Below, one piece after another: positions 8,176-17,976 of a DNA stretch of 64,000 nucleotides. This DNA comes from Corynebacterium testudinoris (GTDB lineage Bacteria > Actinomycetota > Actinomycetes > Mycobacteriales > Mycobacteriaceae), in assembly GCF_001021045.1 (NCBI RefSeq), contig NZ_CP011545.1, forward strand, positions 2,232,001 to 2,296,000, written 5' to 3'. The first letter of the stretch is position 1, and each line of letters starts with the position of its first letter. Position numbers and translations under genes: made by a program. The notes under the pieces were generated by a model. It was not told where the DNA came from and ran no database searches. It saw nothing but the letters and a program-made list of their open reading frames with translations.

Positions 8176-9221
8176 CGGTTGCTCCCGAGGGCAGTGAGGG
8201 GGTCGGCGGAGGTGACAATGCGCAGCGCGAACGCCGCGCCGAGGAGCCCGAGCAGCGCCAAGATGGCAGCCGGGGCGAGGGTGGTGAGCGGGCTCAACAC
8301 GAAGGGCAGGGCCTGGCCTGCCGCAACCCCGAGGCCAACAACGGCGATTAATCCGACGCCGATGCCCACGGCTAGCACGATGAGGGCTTGGCCAAGCGCG
8401 TCGCGCACGAGTGATGCGGTGCTAGCGCCGAGGGCTTTGAGGACGGCGATGTCGCCGGCGCGCTGCATCGTCCAGACGGTGAAGAAGGCGCCGACGACGA
8501 GGGCGGAAATGCCAAACAACATGGCGATCATGAGGCCCAGCGAGCCGATCTCGGAGGAGAAGGCGTCGAGGGCGGAGAGGCTGGCCAGCGGGGTCTGCGC
8601 CACGGTGCCTGCCTGCTTATCGACGTCCGCCCAGTCCGGCTCCCCCGTCACCGCCAGCATTGTCGGTTCGCCGGTCCCGCCGACACGCTGGCTCAGCTCG
8701 CTCCAGGTGGGCGTGCTCATCGTGATCACGGGGGTGTGGCTGTACCAGAGATCTTCGCCCACGGCGGCGACGGTGACATCCTGGCTATTGATGGTCACGG
8801 TATCGCCGACCTGGGCATCCAGTGCCTCGGCGGCGCCGCTGGACAGCTCAACCTCCCCCTCGGCCAGACCCGAAGGCTGGCCAAACAGGGCAACCCCGGT
8901 GGGCTCCTCCGACCCTGCGCGGGCGGCCCGGGTCTGCGAGATGCCGATCGGGGTCACCGACTCAACCCCGGGCGCGTCCTGCCACTGGCGCACCGTATCC
9001 GGGTTGAGGGAAGAGGTGGAGAAACTGGGGCTGCCCGTGCTCGGCTGCTGCAAGACGATCCGGTCGGCGGGGATGCTGAGCACCGCAGAAACGTTTTGCG
9101 CCGCCAGGCCCCCAGTCAGGCCGGAGAGAAACCCCACGAGCAGGGTAATCAACGCCACCACCACCCCGATGAGCGCAAATCTTCCGCGGGCGAACCGCAG
9201 TTCCTTCCAAGCGACAAACAC
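8172..9221 (-). CDS. hrtB: ABC transporter permease, HrtB-like
   Basis: A 349-residue FtsX/MacB-type permease: one N-terminal membrane helix (FALIGVVVALITLLVGFLSGL), a roughly 190-residue extracytoplasmic domain, then three C-terminal helices. HrtB-like opening WKELRFARGRFALIG. I prefer the GTG at 9221, preceded by GGAAAGGAAAG; the frame continues to 9326 but that extension has no membrane or family features. First gene of hrtBA, divergent from the sensor kinase with a 152-base shared control region. Confidence 0.82.
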   Translation of the reverse strand: MFVAWKELRFARGRFALIGVVVALITLLVGFLSGLTGGLAAQNVSAVLSIPADRIVLQQPSTGSPSFSTSSLNPDTVRQWQDAPGVESVTPIGISQTRAARAGSEEPTGVALFGQPSGLAEGEVELSSGAAEALDAQVGDTVTINSQDVTVAAVGEDLWYSHTPVITMSTPTWSELSQRVGGTGEPTMLAVTGEPDWADVDKQAGTVAQTPLASLSALDAFSSEIGSLGLMIAMLFGISALVVGAFFTVWTMQRAGDIAVLKALGASTASLVRDALGQALIVLAVGIGVGLIAVVGLGVAAGQALPFVLSPLTTLAPAAILALLGLLGAAFALRIVTSADPLTALGSNR

Positions 9222-9373
9222 AGCTTTCCTTTCCTGCCCAGCACTCCTTGTGCGAGCTACCCCCTGAGCTTCCCCTCGCCGGGGGTCGAACAGCATCGGC
9301 TGAACCTGCGCTTTCGGAGTCATCATTTCTGTTGATGGCGCCCGCCGAGCACTCCCCTAGGCTTGACACCGCT

Positions 9374-10534
9374 ATGTCACATTCGAACCTCGCCCCCGTG
9401 TTCACCGGCCTGCGCCTCGGGCTGCACGCCCTCCTCGTGGGGCTGACGGGCTTCGCCATCGTGCGGGCCTTCGCGGTGTCCTCGCCGGTGGCGCCGTGGG
9501 TACTGGTCGTCGGCATCGCCTTCGTGGCGGTCTACCTGCTCGGCGCATGGGCGGCGCGGGGATCGGACGGTCAGCCAGGAACCGCGAGCCTGGGCTGGAT
9601 CATCGTGCTCACCGTTTTATGGGCGGCGCTGACGTGGCTCAGCCCCGAGGGCGCCTACCTGGTCTTTCCCCTCTTCTTCCTCTACCTTCACCTCCTGCCC
9701 GGCGCGAGTTCCGCGGTGGTGATCATCCTCGCCACCGCTTTCGCCATCGTGGCGCTTGGGCTGCATCTGGGCTTTAGCGTTGGCGGGGTCATCGGGCCGC
9801 TCATCGGCGCCGGGGTCGCGTTGCTCATCGGGTTGGCCTACCGCGCGCTGACCCGGGAGGCGCAGGCGCGGGAGCAGTTGCTCAGCGAGCTCATGCGCAC
9901 CCGCGCGCAGCTCGCCGACACGGAGCGCGAACAAGGAGCACTCGCGGAGCGGGCCCGGCTGGCTCGCGATATCCATGACACCGTCGCCCAGGGCCTATCG
10001 TCCATCCAGATGCTGTTGCAGGCCGCCGAGCCCACGACCCCCGAACCCGCGGCGGGCTACCTCACCTTGGCCCGGGAGACCGCGGCCGAGAGCCTCGCCG
10101 ATACGCGCCAAATCATCCGAGAGCTCACGCCCAGTCGCCTCGAGGACGGTCTGGCGGCGGCGCTGCGCAGGCTCGGGGCGGAGCAATCCCGCCGCGCGGA
10201 GATCCCCATCGAGGTCACCGCCGCAGACGTTGACCTGCCCATGGGCATCCAGACCGCGCTGCTGCGCATCACCCAAGGCGCCCTGTCCAACGCCATCCGC
10301 CACGCCGACGCCTCCCGCATTTCCATCACCCTGCTCGCCGATGCCAGCACCGCCACGTTGGAGGTGCTTGACGACGGTCGCGGCTTCCACGAAGCCGAAT
10401 CCTTCGGCCTGCAGGCCATGCGCGAGCGCGTCGAGCAATTCGACGGCACCCTCTCGGTAACTTCCACACCCGGCGAGGGCACCACTGTCCGCGCCGACCT
10501 GCCCTTGATTCCCAGCACCGGAGGCCACCCATGA
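9374..10534 (+). CDS. chrS: Sensor histidine kinase, ChrS-like
   Basis: A 386-residue kinase of the NarX/DesK class. Five to six membrane helices fill residues 12-160 with almost no extracellular loop, so the signal is probably sensed in the membrane. The phospho-acceptor is H201 in [17 protein letters not shown]-binding boxes are [10 protein letters not shown] (302-311) and DDGRGF (333-338). Divergent from hrtBA and overlapping its response regulator by four bases. By analogy with ChrS the signal is heme. Confidence 0.85.
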   Translation: MSHSNLAPVFTGLRLGLHALLVGLTGFAIVRAFAVSSPVAPWVLVVGIAFVAVYLLGAWAARGSDGQPGTASLGWIIVLTVLWAALTWLSPEGAYLVFPLFFLYLHLLPGASSAVVIILATAFAIVALGLHLGFSVGGVIGPLIGAGVALLIGLAYRALTREAQAREQLLSELMRTRAQLADTEREQGALAERARLARDIHDTVAQGLSSIQMLLQAAEPTTPEPAAGYLTLARETAAESLADTRQIIRELTPSRLEDGLAAALRRLGAEQSRRAEIPIEVTAADVDLPMGIQTALLRITQGALSNAIRHADASRISITLLADASTATLEVLDDGRGFHEAESFGLQAMRERVEQFDGTLSVTSTPGEGTTVRADLPLIPSTGGHP

Positions 10535-11151
10535 TCCGCCTCGTGATCGCCGATGATCACCCCGTCGTGCGCACTGGCCTGCGCGCCATGTTGTCCAATG
10601 ACCCCGGCATCGCCGTCATCGCCGAGGCCACCTCCCCGGAGGAGGCAGTAGCGCTCGCTAGTGAGCACTCCCCCGACCTCGTGCTCATGGACCTACAATT
10701 TGGCACCGAGGACACCGGGGCGGACGCGACCCGACTCATCCGGGCGCTACCCCACCCACCGGCGGTGCTCGTGCTCACCAACTACGACACCGACAGCGAC
10801 ATCCTCAGCGCCGTCGAGGCCGGGGCCAGCGGATACCTGCTCAAAGACTCCCCGCTCGACGAGCTCCTCGCCGCCATCCACGCTGCAGCCGCCGGGGAAA
10901 CCGCCCTCGCCCCCGCCATCGCGGGCCGCCTCCTCGCGCGAATGCGCTCCCCGCAGCCAACCTTGAGTGCGCGGGAGATCGAGGTCCTGGGGCTCGTCGC
11001 CACCGGTGCAAAGAACGAGGAGATCGCGCAGCGACTATTCATCAGCGACGCCACCGTGAAGTCCCACCTGGCGCACATCTACACCAAGCTCGACGTGTCC
11101 TCGCGGACAGCGGCCGTGGCCAGTGCCCGGGAGAGCGGGATCCTGCGCTAG
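10531..11151 (+). CDS. chrA: Response regulator, NarL/LuxR type, ChrA-like
   Basis: A 206-residue regulator: receiver domain with D8-D9, phospho-acceptor D54 (LVLMDLQ) and the conserved lysine in LLKDSPL; LuxR-type HTH from about 146 ([22 protein letters not shown] ...). Partner of the kinase upstream (ATGA overlap). Expected targets are the hrtB-chrS intergenic region, and perhaps its own operon. Stop is followed closely by the second esterase. Confidence 0.88.
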   Translation: MIRLVIADDHPVVRTGLRAMLSNDPGIAVIAEATSPEEAVALASEHSPDLVLMDLQFGTEDTGADATRLIRALPHPPAVLVLTNYDTDSDILSAVEAGASGYLLKDSPLDELLAAIHAAAAGETALAPAIAGRLLARMRSPQPTLSAREIEVLGLVATGAKNEEIAQRLFISDATVKSHLAHIYTKLDVSSRTAAVASARESGILR

Positions 11152-11186
11152 CGGTTGTCTCTCCTGTCGGGTGACGTCCCCCGCAT

Positions 11187-11204
11187 ACCCGACGCCCCGC
11201 GGGT
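11187..11204 (+). promoter_or_regulatory. Conserved inverted repeat upstream of esterase 2
   Basis: ACCCG-N8-CGGGT at 11187-11204, matching 6545-6562 before the paralogue. An additional CGGGT at 11169-11173 could form a second half-site. TAGGTT at 11226-11231 is the likely -10 box. Confidence 0.45.
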
Positions 11205-11238
11205 GACTGGCATCACAACTGCCAGTAGGTTTTCCTTC

Positions 11239-12201
11239 ATGACCACCTTCCCCACACTCGATCCCGAGCTCGCCGCCGCCGTCGCCATGCTTCCCGACGC
11301 CGACTTCAGCGATGTCCCCTCCTCCCGCGCCGCGCTCGACGACTTCGTCACCGCCTTCCTCGCCGACCTCTCCTACGAGGGTGTCAGCGTGCAGCTCCTC
11401 CAGGCCCCCGGTGAGGGCACGGACCCGGATGTCTCCGTCCGCCTGCTCACCCCAGCGTCCGCGTCCGGCCCGGTGCCCGTCCTCATGTGGATGCACGGTG
11501 GCGGCTTCGTCGTGGGGTCGGCGGCCGCCAGCGACGCCTTTTCCACCAGCGTCGTCCGCGAACTCGGCATCGCCGTGGCCAGCATTGATTACCGTCTTTC
11601 CCCCGATACCCCGTTCCCCGGCCCGGCTAACGATTGCTACGCCGCGCTGACCTTTCTCCATTCACGTGCCGCCGACCTTGGCCTCGACCCCACCCGCATC
11701 GCCGTCGGCGGCGAGTCCGCCGGGGGATGCCTCGCCGCCGCGACCGTCCTACGGGCCCGCGACGAGGGGACCATCCCCGTCGCGTTCCAGGTCCTGGAAA
11801 TCCCGGTTCTCGACGATCGCCTGCGCACCGTCTCCATGGCTGATTTCGTTGATACCCCCGTGTTCAACCGCCCCCTGGCAGAGATGGTGTGGAAGTACTA
11901 CCTCGGACCCGAGCACGCAGGAGACGACGTCTCCCCGTATGCCGCCCCCGCCCGCGCCACGGACCTGCGCAATCTTCCTCCGACGTATATCCAGACCATG
12001 GAACTCGACCCGCTGCGCGATGAAGGAATCGAATTCGGTCTGCGTCTTCTCCAGTCTGGCGTCAGCGTGGAGTTGCATTCCTTCCCCGGCACTTTCCACG
12101 GCTGCGCGATGGTAGCCGGGGCCGAGGTGGTCCGCCGCGCAGGGGCGGAGACGCTCAATGCGCTCAAGGTGGGTCTCCGGTTGTCCAGCCAGAGCCAGTA
12201 G
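11239..12201 (+). CDS. Alpha/beta hydrolase, HSL-type esterase 2
   Basis: A 320-residue paralogue of the gene at 6596, with about two thirds of residues identical in the parts I compared. HGG at 86-88, GGESAGG around Ser160, ELDPLRDE acid and PGTFHG histidine are all present, and the C-terminus is complete (AGAETLNALKVGLRL). A TAGGTT box ends seven bases before the ATG, so it is probably leaderless. Nine bases separate it from the downstream regulator, so the two are likely co-transcribed. Confidence 0.9.
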   Translation: MTTFPTLDPELAAAVAMLPDADFSDVPSSRAALDDFVTAFLADLSYEGVSVQLLQAPGEGTDPDVSVRLLTPASASGPVPVLMWMHGGGFVVGSAAASDAFSTSVVRELGIAVASIDYRLSPDTPFPGPANDCYAALTFLHSRAADLGLDPTRIAVGGESAGGCLAAATVLRARDEGTIPVAFQVLEIPVLDDRLRTVSMADFVDTPVFNRPLAEMVWKYYLGPEHAGDDVSPYAAPARATDLRNLPPTYIQTMELDPLRDEGIEFGLRLLQSGVSVELHSFPGTFHGCAMVAGAEVVRRAGAETLNALKVGLRLSSQSQ

Positions 12202-12210
12202 GCTGGCAGG

Positions 12211-13242
12211 ATGCAGGGCCTGATGTATCGGCTGGCCGAACTCGATGCAGATTCGGCCGGTCTCGTGCGCGTTATCGATTACTTCGATGCGCTCGTGCGC
12301 CACGGCGCCGACATGTCTGCCCTCCTGCGCGCCAGCGCCACCCTGGCCAACTGCGTCGTCGGCATCGAAACCACCAGCAGGTCAGGCAAGGTGGACACCC
12401 GGCGTTGCGACGTCCGCGGTCGCTGGTCCCCACAGCCCCTTCTGCCTGCCTCCCGCACCAAAGACATTCTGATTGGCGAGTCGGTCGTGGGAAAAGTGTG
12501 GATCGAACGTCCAGGTCCGCCCCTCCCGCTCGACGACATGCTCGTTGATCGGATGGCGATCACCGCCGCGTCGATCCTCTCGCCCCAACGGCAGCTCAGC
12601 GACGCCGACCACACCCGCAACCTGCTGTTTTCCCTGGACGAGGTCGCCGTCCTCACCGCCTGCGCCGCGCTCAACATCGACCCTTCCCTCCAGGTCCGCG
12701 TCCTCGTTTCCTCGGACGCTGGTGTGGCAATTCCCCGCCACGCCACCCCAGGCCGCGCCGTCGAGCTCGACCTGGATGGGGACCACTGGGTGCTCCTCAA
12801 CGATTCTTCACTCCCGCCGTTTGCCGAGTGGTCGACCGATGGCACGGCACGTTCCGGGGTGTCCTTGGCCTCCGCCGCGACGGACATTCACCTGCTGGCA
12901 GAGACCGCTCGTTTCGCCCGCCGCCACACCCACGCACAGCGCCCGGTCGTGCTTGCCGATGACCTCGGTGCCCTCCTACTCCTCACCCCCGGCACCGACG
13001 TCGACCCCAGCCGCATCCCGGACCTCGTTCGCGCCGCGAAGGTGACCGATTCCGAGCTGTTGGACACCCTCCGCGTCTACCTCCGCAACGGGACTCTCCG
13101 CGCCACCGCCGAGGAGATGTTCCTCCACCACAGCAGTGTTGCCAGCCGGTTGTCCAAGCTCTCCGCCCAGCTCGGCTTCAGCGTGGATGCGCTGGAGAAT
13201 CGGGCGCGGGCGACGGCGATGATGATGCTGGTGGAACCATAA
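12211..13242 (+). CDS. PucR-like helix-turn-helix regulator
   Basis: A 343-residue protein. The C-terminal 60 residues (LLDTLRVYLRNGTLRATAEEMFLHHSSVASRLSKL) form the PucR/CdaR-type HTH; the first 280 residues have no catalytic motif and probably sense a ligand. It follows esterase 2 by nine bases and may control the two esterase genes through the ACCCG-N8-CGGGT repeats. Its 3' end overlaps the convergent channel gene by 65 bases. Confidence 0.75.
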   Translation: MQGLMYRLAELDADSAGLVRVIDYFDALVRHGADMSALLRASATLANCVVGIETTSRSGKVDTRRCDVRGRWSPQPLLPASRTKDILIGESVVGKVWIERPGPPLPLDDMLVDRMAITAASILSPQRQLSDADHTRNLLFSLDEVAVLTACAALNIDPSLQVRVLVSSDAGVAIPRHATPGRAVELDLDGDHWVLLNDSSLPPFAEWSTDGTARSGVSLASAATDIHLLAETARFARRHTHAQRPVVLADDLGALLLLTPGTDVDPSRIPDLVRAAKVTDSELLDTLRVYLRNGTLRATAEEMFLHHSSVASRLSKLSAQLGFSVDALENRARATAMMMLVEP

Positions 13243-14395
13243 GCCCGAAAACGTAGGCCACTCCCGCGCCGATGAGGAGTGGGAGGGCGACGGGGGCGTC
13301 GATAAGCAGGATGAGGATAAGCAGCACGGCTACCGTGCGTTTCCACCCGACGGCCGCGGTGGCGACCATGCCGGTGGCCATCGCCGATCCTGCGTCCAGC
13401 CCGGGCAGCAGCACCGACAGCGCCGCACCGATCGCCGCGCCGGTGAATACCAGCGGGAAGAATTCTCCGCCCCGCCAGCCGCTGACCAGGCACAACGCGA
13501 CGGCAACCACTTTGCCCACCGCGATGGCGAGCAGGAGCGACCACTGCGAATTCTGGATAAGCGGCAGCAGATCATTCAGCTCGTGATGCCCGGAGAACCT
13601 AAGCAGCGGCTGCACCGTCGCCAGCGCGGCAAACAACACCGTGCCGCCAGCAACGACCAACCACCGGCGCTTGATACCAGCCGTGACCTGCTCGAACGCA
13701 TGATGGAGCCCGCGGAACAGCAGCCCCGCAGCGGCCGCCACCACGGCCACGACCAGCAGCAGGAACGGCTGTGGCTCCCCGATGGCGGGCAGCGCAATGT
13801 GGCCGCCCTCCCCACTGGACGTGAGCTTAGCGACGCCCACGAACACAAAGAATCCAGCAAATCCCGCCGCCAGCTGCAGGGCCTTGCCCTGCCCCAGATC
13901 ATCACCATCTATCGCCGCCGCTCCCGGCGGCGAGCCGTACAAACCACCGAGCGCGCCCGCGTTCCCGGCCTGCCCAATCACCCGCTGCGTATCGACGTCC
14001 CGCGCAATCAAGTGCGTCACAATCGCCGACATCTGCGCCACCACCGCCACGATGCCTGCCTCCGGGCCGATCGCCCCACCGAAAGCGACGGCAACGATCG
14101 CGGCGAACGCCGTCGCCGCTACCGCGCGCCGGGGCAAGTGACCAGGATCCTCCGAATGGCGAAGCAACGTCTCCAAGTCCTCCGTCGGTGCCCACCAACC
14201 AATGAGAATGAGCAAGGCCCCGCCGAGAAGAATGGTGACATAGATGGGTAGTCCCAGGCCGTCCCACACCAGGTGCTGCAGCCAGGTCATCCCCTTGAAC
14301 GTGAGGATGGAAGTCAGCCCGGCGATAGCGCCATAACCTAAGGCCTGCAGCGCGAGCCGCGGATTCACTCGCGGGCGCTGTGTCGTTGCGTTCAT
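13178..14395 (-). CDS. ClC-family chloride channel/transporter-like membrane protein
   Basis: A 405-residue protein with about ten hydrophobic segments. The family's GREGP-type motif appears in altered form as GGAIGPEAGIV, and GWRGGEFFPLVFTGAAIGA matches the second ClC signature. Ion and coupling are unknown. A perfect TATAAT ends seven bases before the ATG at 14395, so the transcript is almost certainly leaderless; the longer frame to 14452 is not used. Confidence 0.85.
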   Translation of the reverse strand: MNATTQRPRVNPRLALQALGYGAIAGLTSILTFKGMTWLQHLVWDGLGLPIYVTILLGGALLILIGWWAPTEDLETLLRHSEDPGHLPRRAVAATAFAAIVAVAFGGAIGPEAGIVAVVAQMSAIVTHLIARDVDTQRVIGQAGNAGALGGLYGSPPGAAAIDGDDLGQGKALQLAAGFAGFFVFVGVAKLTSSGEGGHIALPAIGEPQPFLLLVVAVVAAAAGLLFRGLHHAFEQVTAGIKRRWLVVAGGTVLFAALATVQPLLRFSGHHELNDLLPLIQNSQWSLLLAIAVGKVVAVALCLVSGWRGGEFFPLVFTGAAIGAALSVLLPGLDAGSAMATGMVATAAVGWKRTVAVLLILILLIDAPVALPLLIGAGVAYVFGLMVPPASSSPSPAPDSPAHPR

Positions 14396-14403
14396 GAATG
14401 TGA

Positions 14404-15282
14404 TTATAAGAAGTTGGCACCCGCTATTCCGAAGTCTCGGGTATCCGCCCACAACGCCAGCAAACGCATCGCCTCCTCCGACGGTGAACCCGGCTCCGGC
14501 GAGTACACGGTAAACGTAAGCCCATGATGTGCTTCCATATCCATGCCTTCATACGCCAGCGCCATATCGCCAACGACCGGATGATGGAAATACTTGACAC
14601 CGCTGCCATGGTGGCGAACGTTGTGCTTGCCCCAGCGAGTACGGAACTCATCGGAACGAGTGCACAATTCTCCGATGAGATCGTGGAGTTCCTTGTTGTG
14701 CGGATCTCGGGCAGCCTCGGTCCGCAAGATTGCGACCGTAATGTCGGCGAATCCATCCCAGTCGGGGTAGAAATTAAGAGCTCGTTCATCAAGAAATGTA
14801 TGCCGGGCGATGTTTGGCGTCCGATCTGGCAGGTCATACAACTCGTCATAAAAGGCCCTCGCCAGGGGATTCACCGCCAACAGGTCCATGCGGCCATTCC
14901 TCACAAACGCCGGTCCGGCGCTGAAACCGTCCAATGCCCACTGCAATCCGGGACCCGGATTCCACCCTTTCCCACTGCGGCGCTTACGGGGCCTGCCAAC
15001 CGGGCTGGCCGCGCTGGCCAGATCGAACAAGTAGGCACGCTCGGCGTCGTCGAGAAGCAATGCTTGAGCCAGGCTGTGGAGCACGTCGGGCGACGCACCA
15101 CTGATGTGGCCGCGCTCCAGCTTGGTGTAGTACTCCACGCTCATCCCCGCGAGCGTGGCGACTTCGCTCCGCCGCAGGCCCGCGACTCGACGGTTGCCGC
15201 CCGCGGGCAGGCCGACCAGTTCGGGCGTGATGCGTTCCCGGCGCGAGGTCAGAAACTCGCGCACCTCAGCTCGGTTGTCCAT
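14404..15282 (-). CDS. XRE-family regulator with MmyB-like ligand domain
   Basis: A 292-residue regulator. N-terminal HTH (RRVAGLRRSEVATLAGMSVEYYTKLERGHISGASPDVL) and a C-terminal MmyB-like domain (FVRNGRMDLLAVNPLARAFYDELYD ...). Such proteins often sit next to dehydrogenases or reductases that they control; here the divergent alcohol dehydrogenase at 15411 is the obvious target across a 128-base gap. Ligand unknown. Confidence 0.88.
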   Translation of the reverse strand: MDNRAEVREFLTSRRERITPELVGLPAGGNRRVAGLRRSEVATLAGMSVEYYTKLERGHISGASPDVLHSLAQALLLDDAERAYLFDLASAASPVGRPRKRRSGKGWNPGPGLQWALDGFSAGPAFVRNGRMDLLAVNPLARAFYDELYDLPDRTPNIARHTFLDERALNFYPDWDGFADITVAILRTEAARDPHNKELHDLIGELCTRSDEFRTRWGKHNVRHHGSGVKYFHHPVVGDMALAYEGMDMEAHHGLTFTVYSPEPGSPSEEAMRLLALWADTRDFGIAGANFL

Positions 15283-15410
15283 GCTTCCACGGTACGACTA
15301 CCCCGTCGTGCATGGGAGGTTCTGCCGGTACCACCATCAACAGAGTCTCCCGCGCGAGTGAACGTGCGTGTTCTTCTGATTAAGCAAAGAAACCTAGTCA
15401 AGGAGTAACA

Positions 15411-16436
15411 ATGCGCGCAGTCATCATGGACGCCCCCGGAAAAATCACCATAGGACACCGCGACGACCCAAGAATCATCGAGCCCACCGATGCCGTCCTC
15501 CGCCTAGTGGCCACTTGCATCTGCGGTTCCGACCTCTGGCCCTACCGCGGGGTCGAGCCCGCCGACCACACCCCCATGGGCCACGAATACGTCGGCATCG
15601 TCGAAGAAGTCGGCTCGGACGTCACCACCGTCAAGCCCGGCGACTTCGTTGTCGGTTCCTTCGTCATCTCCTGCGGCACTTGCGAGATTTGCGCCGCCGG
15701 GTACCCCTCCAAATGCGTCAACGGCGAATTCGTCTCCGTGACAGTAGGCACTCAGGCGGAAAAGGCCCGCATTCCGTTCGCCGATGGCACCCTCGTTGCG
15801 ACGCCCGGCCTACCGGACGAAGATCTCATCCCCTCCCTGTTGGCCGCTTCCGACGTCCTGGGGACCGGCTGGTTCGCGGCCGACGCCGCCCAGGCCGGAC
15901 CCGGCAAGACCGTCGCCGTTGTCGGCGATGGGGCCGTCGGACTCATGGGCGTGCTCGCGGCCAAACAAATGGGCGCCGAGCGCATCATCGCCATGAGCCG
16001 TCACCCCGAGCGCCAAAAGCTAGCCCTCGAGTACGGTGCCACGGACATTGTCACCGAACGCGGTGAGGCCGGCGCGGCGAAGATCAAGGAACTCACCGGC
16101 GGCCTGGGCGCCCACTCGGTGATCGAGGCCGTCGGCACCGAGGAATCCCTACGCCAGGCCATCCACTCCACCCGCCCCGGCGGCCACATCGGCTTCGTCG
16201 GCGTCGCCCACGGCGGCGTCTCGATCCCCGCCGACGAACTCTTCTTCGCCGAGGTCCACCTCCACGGCGGCCCCGCCCCCGTCCGGCGCTACCTGCCCGA
16301 GCTGATTCAGCTGATCTGGGACCGCACGATCAACCCGGGAAAGGTTTTCGACCTCACGCTCCCCCTCGACCGCGCCGCCGAGGGATACCAAGCAATGGAC
16401 GAACGCACAGCCACCAAAGTGCTGCTCACTCTGTAA
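15411..16436 (+). CDS. Zinc-dependent alcohol dehydrogenase
   Basis: A 341-residue medium-chain dehydrogenase. Catalytic zinc ligands C38 and H58-E59, structural zinc cysteines C88, C91, C94 and C102, and the nucleotide fold [22 protein letters not shown]. Substrate unknown; NAD(P)+ dependent. AAGGAG lies seven bases before the ATG. Followed after 52 bases by an SDR gene, probably the same transcript, and divergent from the XRE regulator. Confidence 0.92.
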   Translation: MRAVIMDAPGKITIGHRDDPRIIEPTDAVLRLVATCICGSDLWPYRGVEPADHTPMGHEYVGIVEEVGSDVTTVKPGDFVVGSFVISCGTCEICAAGYPSKCVNGEFVSVTVGTQAEKARIPFADGTLVATPGLPDEDLIPSLLAASDVLGTGWFAADAAQAGPGKTVAVVGDGAVGLMGVLAAKQMGAERIIAMSRHPERQKLALEYGATDIVTERGEAGAAKIKELTGGLGAHSVIEAVGTEESLRQAIHSTRPGGHIGFVGVAHGGVSIPADELFFAEVHLHGGPAPVRRYLPELIQLIWDRTINPGKVFDLTLPLDRAAEGYQAMDERTATKVLLTL

Positions 16437-16488
16437 CCACCCCCGGCGATCCGCGGGTCGAAATAAAGCACGTCAGAAAGGATTACTC

Positions 16489-17256
16489 ATGATCACAGTA
16501 GATTTCACCGGCCAGGTCGCTTTCATTACCGGAGCCGGCACCGGAATCGGGCGAGCCATCGCCCTCGCATTTGCCGACGCAGGCGCGGACGTCGCACTGG
16601 CCTCCCTCGGAGAAGAAAGCCTGCTCGACACTGCACGCCTCGTGGAGGACCGCGGCCGCCGAGCCCACGTCGCCGTCTGCGACGTGGCCAGGAGCACCGA
16701 CCTCGAAAAGGCGGTGGCGGGCACGGTGGAACGGTTCGGCAGGATCGACGTCGCCATCAACAATGCTGGGATCGAACAACCTCCGGCACCGCTCGAAGAC
16801 ATCACCGAAGAAGAGTGGAACCGCCTCCTCGCGGTTAACCTCAGCGGCGTATTCCTGGCTATGAAGTACGAGATTCTTGCGATGCGACGTACCGGCGGTG
16901 GATCGATCATCAACATCTCCTCCGGTGCCGGAGTGGTAGGAATCCGCGGCCAAGCCGCCTACGCCGCCACCAAACACGGAGTCCTCGGCATGACAAAATC
17001 AGCCGCACTGGACTACGCCGCGGACGGCATCCAGATCAACGCGATCTGCCCCGGGATCATCGACACCCCCATGATGGATCGCTTTTCCGGGGGCACCCCC
17101 GAAGGGCGGGCACGGGTCATTGCTCAAGAGCCGATCGGCCGCATGGGAAGGCCAGAGGAAATCGCCTCCGCCGCCTTATGGCTGTGCTCCGACCTCGGTG
17201 GCTTCGCCATTGGTCACTCGCTCGTGGTCGACGGCGGTCAGACCGTCGGCTTCTAG
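16489..17256 (+). CDS. Short-chain dehydrogenase/reductase
   Basis: A 255-residue classical SDR. Cofactor motif TGAGTGIG at 14-21, NNAG at 91-94, catalytic S144/S145, Y158 and K162 (YAATK), then PGIIDTPM. Coenzyme and substrate unknown. AGAAAGGA precedes the ATG. Its last 81 bases overlap the convergent TetR gene. Confidence 0.93.
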   Translation: MITVDFTGQVAFITGAGTGIGRAIALAFADAGADVALASLGEESLLDTARLVEDRGRRAHVAVCDVARSTDLEKAVAGTVERFGRIDVAINNAGIEQPPAPLEDITEEEWNRLLAVNLSGVFLAMKYEILAMRRTGGGSIINISSGAGVVGIRGQAAYAATKHGVLGMTKSAALDYAADGIQINAICPGIIDTPMMDRFSGGTPEGRARVIAQEPIGRMGRPEEIASAALWLCSDLGGFAIGHSLVVDGGQTVGF

Positions 17257-17883
17257 CTCAATGTCACCGAATGCATACCGATCAATGGTGGGGCCGACTA
17301 CGCGGGCCAGCTCCCGGGCAGGGAGGCCGGCGATGGTCGGGACTTTCAGTACATAGCGGCCGAAGACGAGCCCAAGCAGCTGCGAACCCGCCAGGGAGAG
17401 CCGCGTTTCGGGGTGTTCCACACCAAGGCGGGGTGCGAAGGTCCCCAGGAGTTCCTCGGTAACGAAGCGGAGAAAGATCCGCCGAGACTCGTCATGGGTT
17501 CCGATGCCGCGGACAAGACCGATGAAGGCGGGGCCCATACTGGGGTCCTCGAGTGCGGTGAGGACGGCGAGAACGTATCGGGTTCCCGGTGACCCATCCC
17601 TACCTTCGCCCTCGGGGAGGAGGATGTCGGGGAACCCGCGCGAGCGGAAGGTTTCGGTAATCACCGTGGTAAACAGGCTTTCTTTGGTGCCGAAGTAGTA
17701 GTGCACCAGCTTGGAATCCACTCCGGCGGCTTCGGCGATTTTGCGAATGGTGGTGGCCTGGTACCCGTATTCACCAAACTCCCGGGTCGCCGCCTCAAGA
17801 ATCTGCTCCTTGCCCGCTTTCCCAGACGGCCGAGGTCCGCGGCGGGGGGCTTCCACCGCCTCCGCTTTTCTCCCCTTGTTCAT
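17176..17883 (-). CDS. TetR-family repressor
   Basis: A 235-residue repressor. The HTH is [38 protein letters not shown], residues 35-72. Divergent from the exporter operon at 17977; two operators lie between them, so it should repress the exporter and itself. It resembles in layout the TetR genes next to Ybh-type exporters. The 3' end overlaps the SDR gene by 81 bases. Confidence 0.9.
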   Translation of the reverse strand: MNKGRKAEAVEAPRRGPRPSGKAGKEQILEAATREFGEYGYQATTIRKIAEAAGVDSKLVHYYFGTKESLFTTVITETFRSRGFPDILLPEGEGRDGSPGTRYVLAVLTALEDPSMGPAFIGLVRGIGTHDESRRIFLRFVTEELLGTFAPRLGVEHPETRLSLAGSQLLGLVFGRYVLKVPTIAGLPARELARVVGPTIDRYAFGDIELEADGLTAVDHERVTNGEATEVGAQP

Positions 17884-17910
17884 GTGACCAACGGTATCAG
17901 GTGCTCCCCT

Positions 17911-17963
17911 ATTTCATCGCGTGATGAAATCCGCTAACATATATTTCATCAACCGATGAAATA
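17911..17963. promoter_or_regulatory. Twin TetR operators and exporter promoter
   Basis: Two palindromes, TTTCATC-GCGT-GATGAAA inside 17911-17930 and TATTTCATC-AACC-GATGAAATA inside 17942-17963, have identical arms and centres 32 bp apart. TAACAT at 17935-17940 is a likely -10 box for the exporter, so the first site covers the -35 region and the second lies at the transcription start. Confidence 0.85.
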
Positions 17964-17976
17964 CGGAGGTGGGGCA

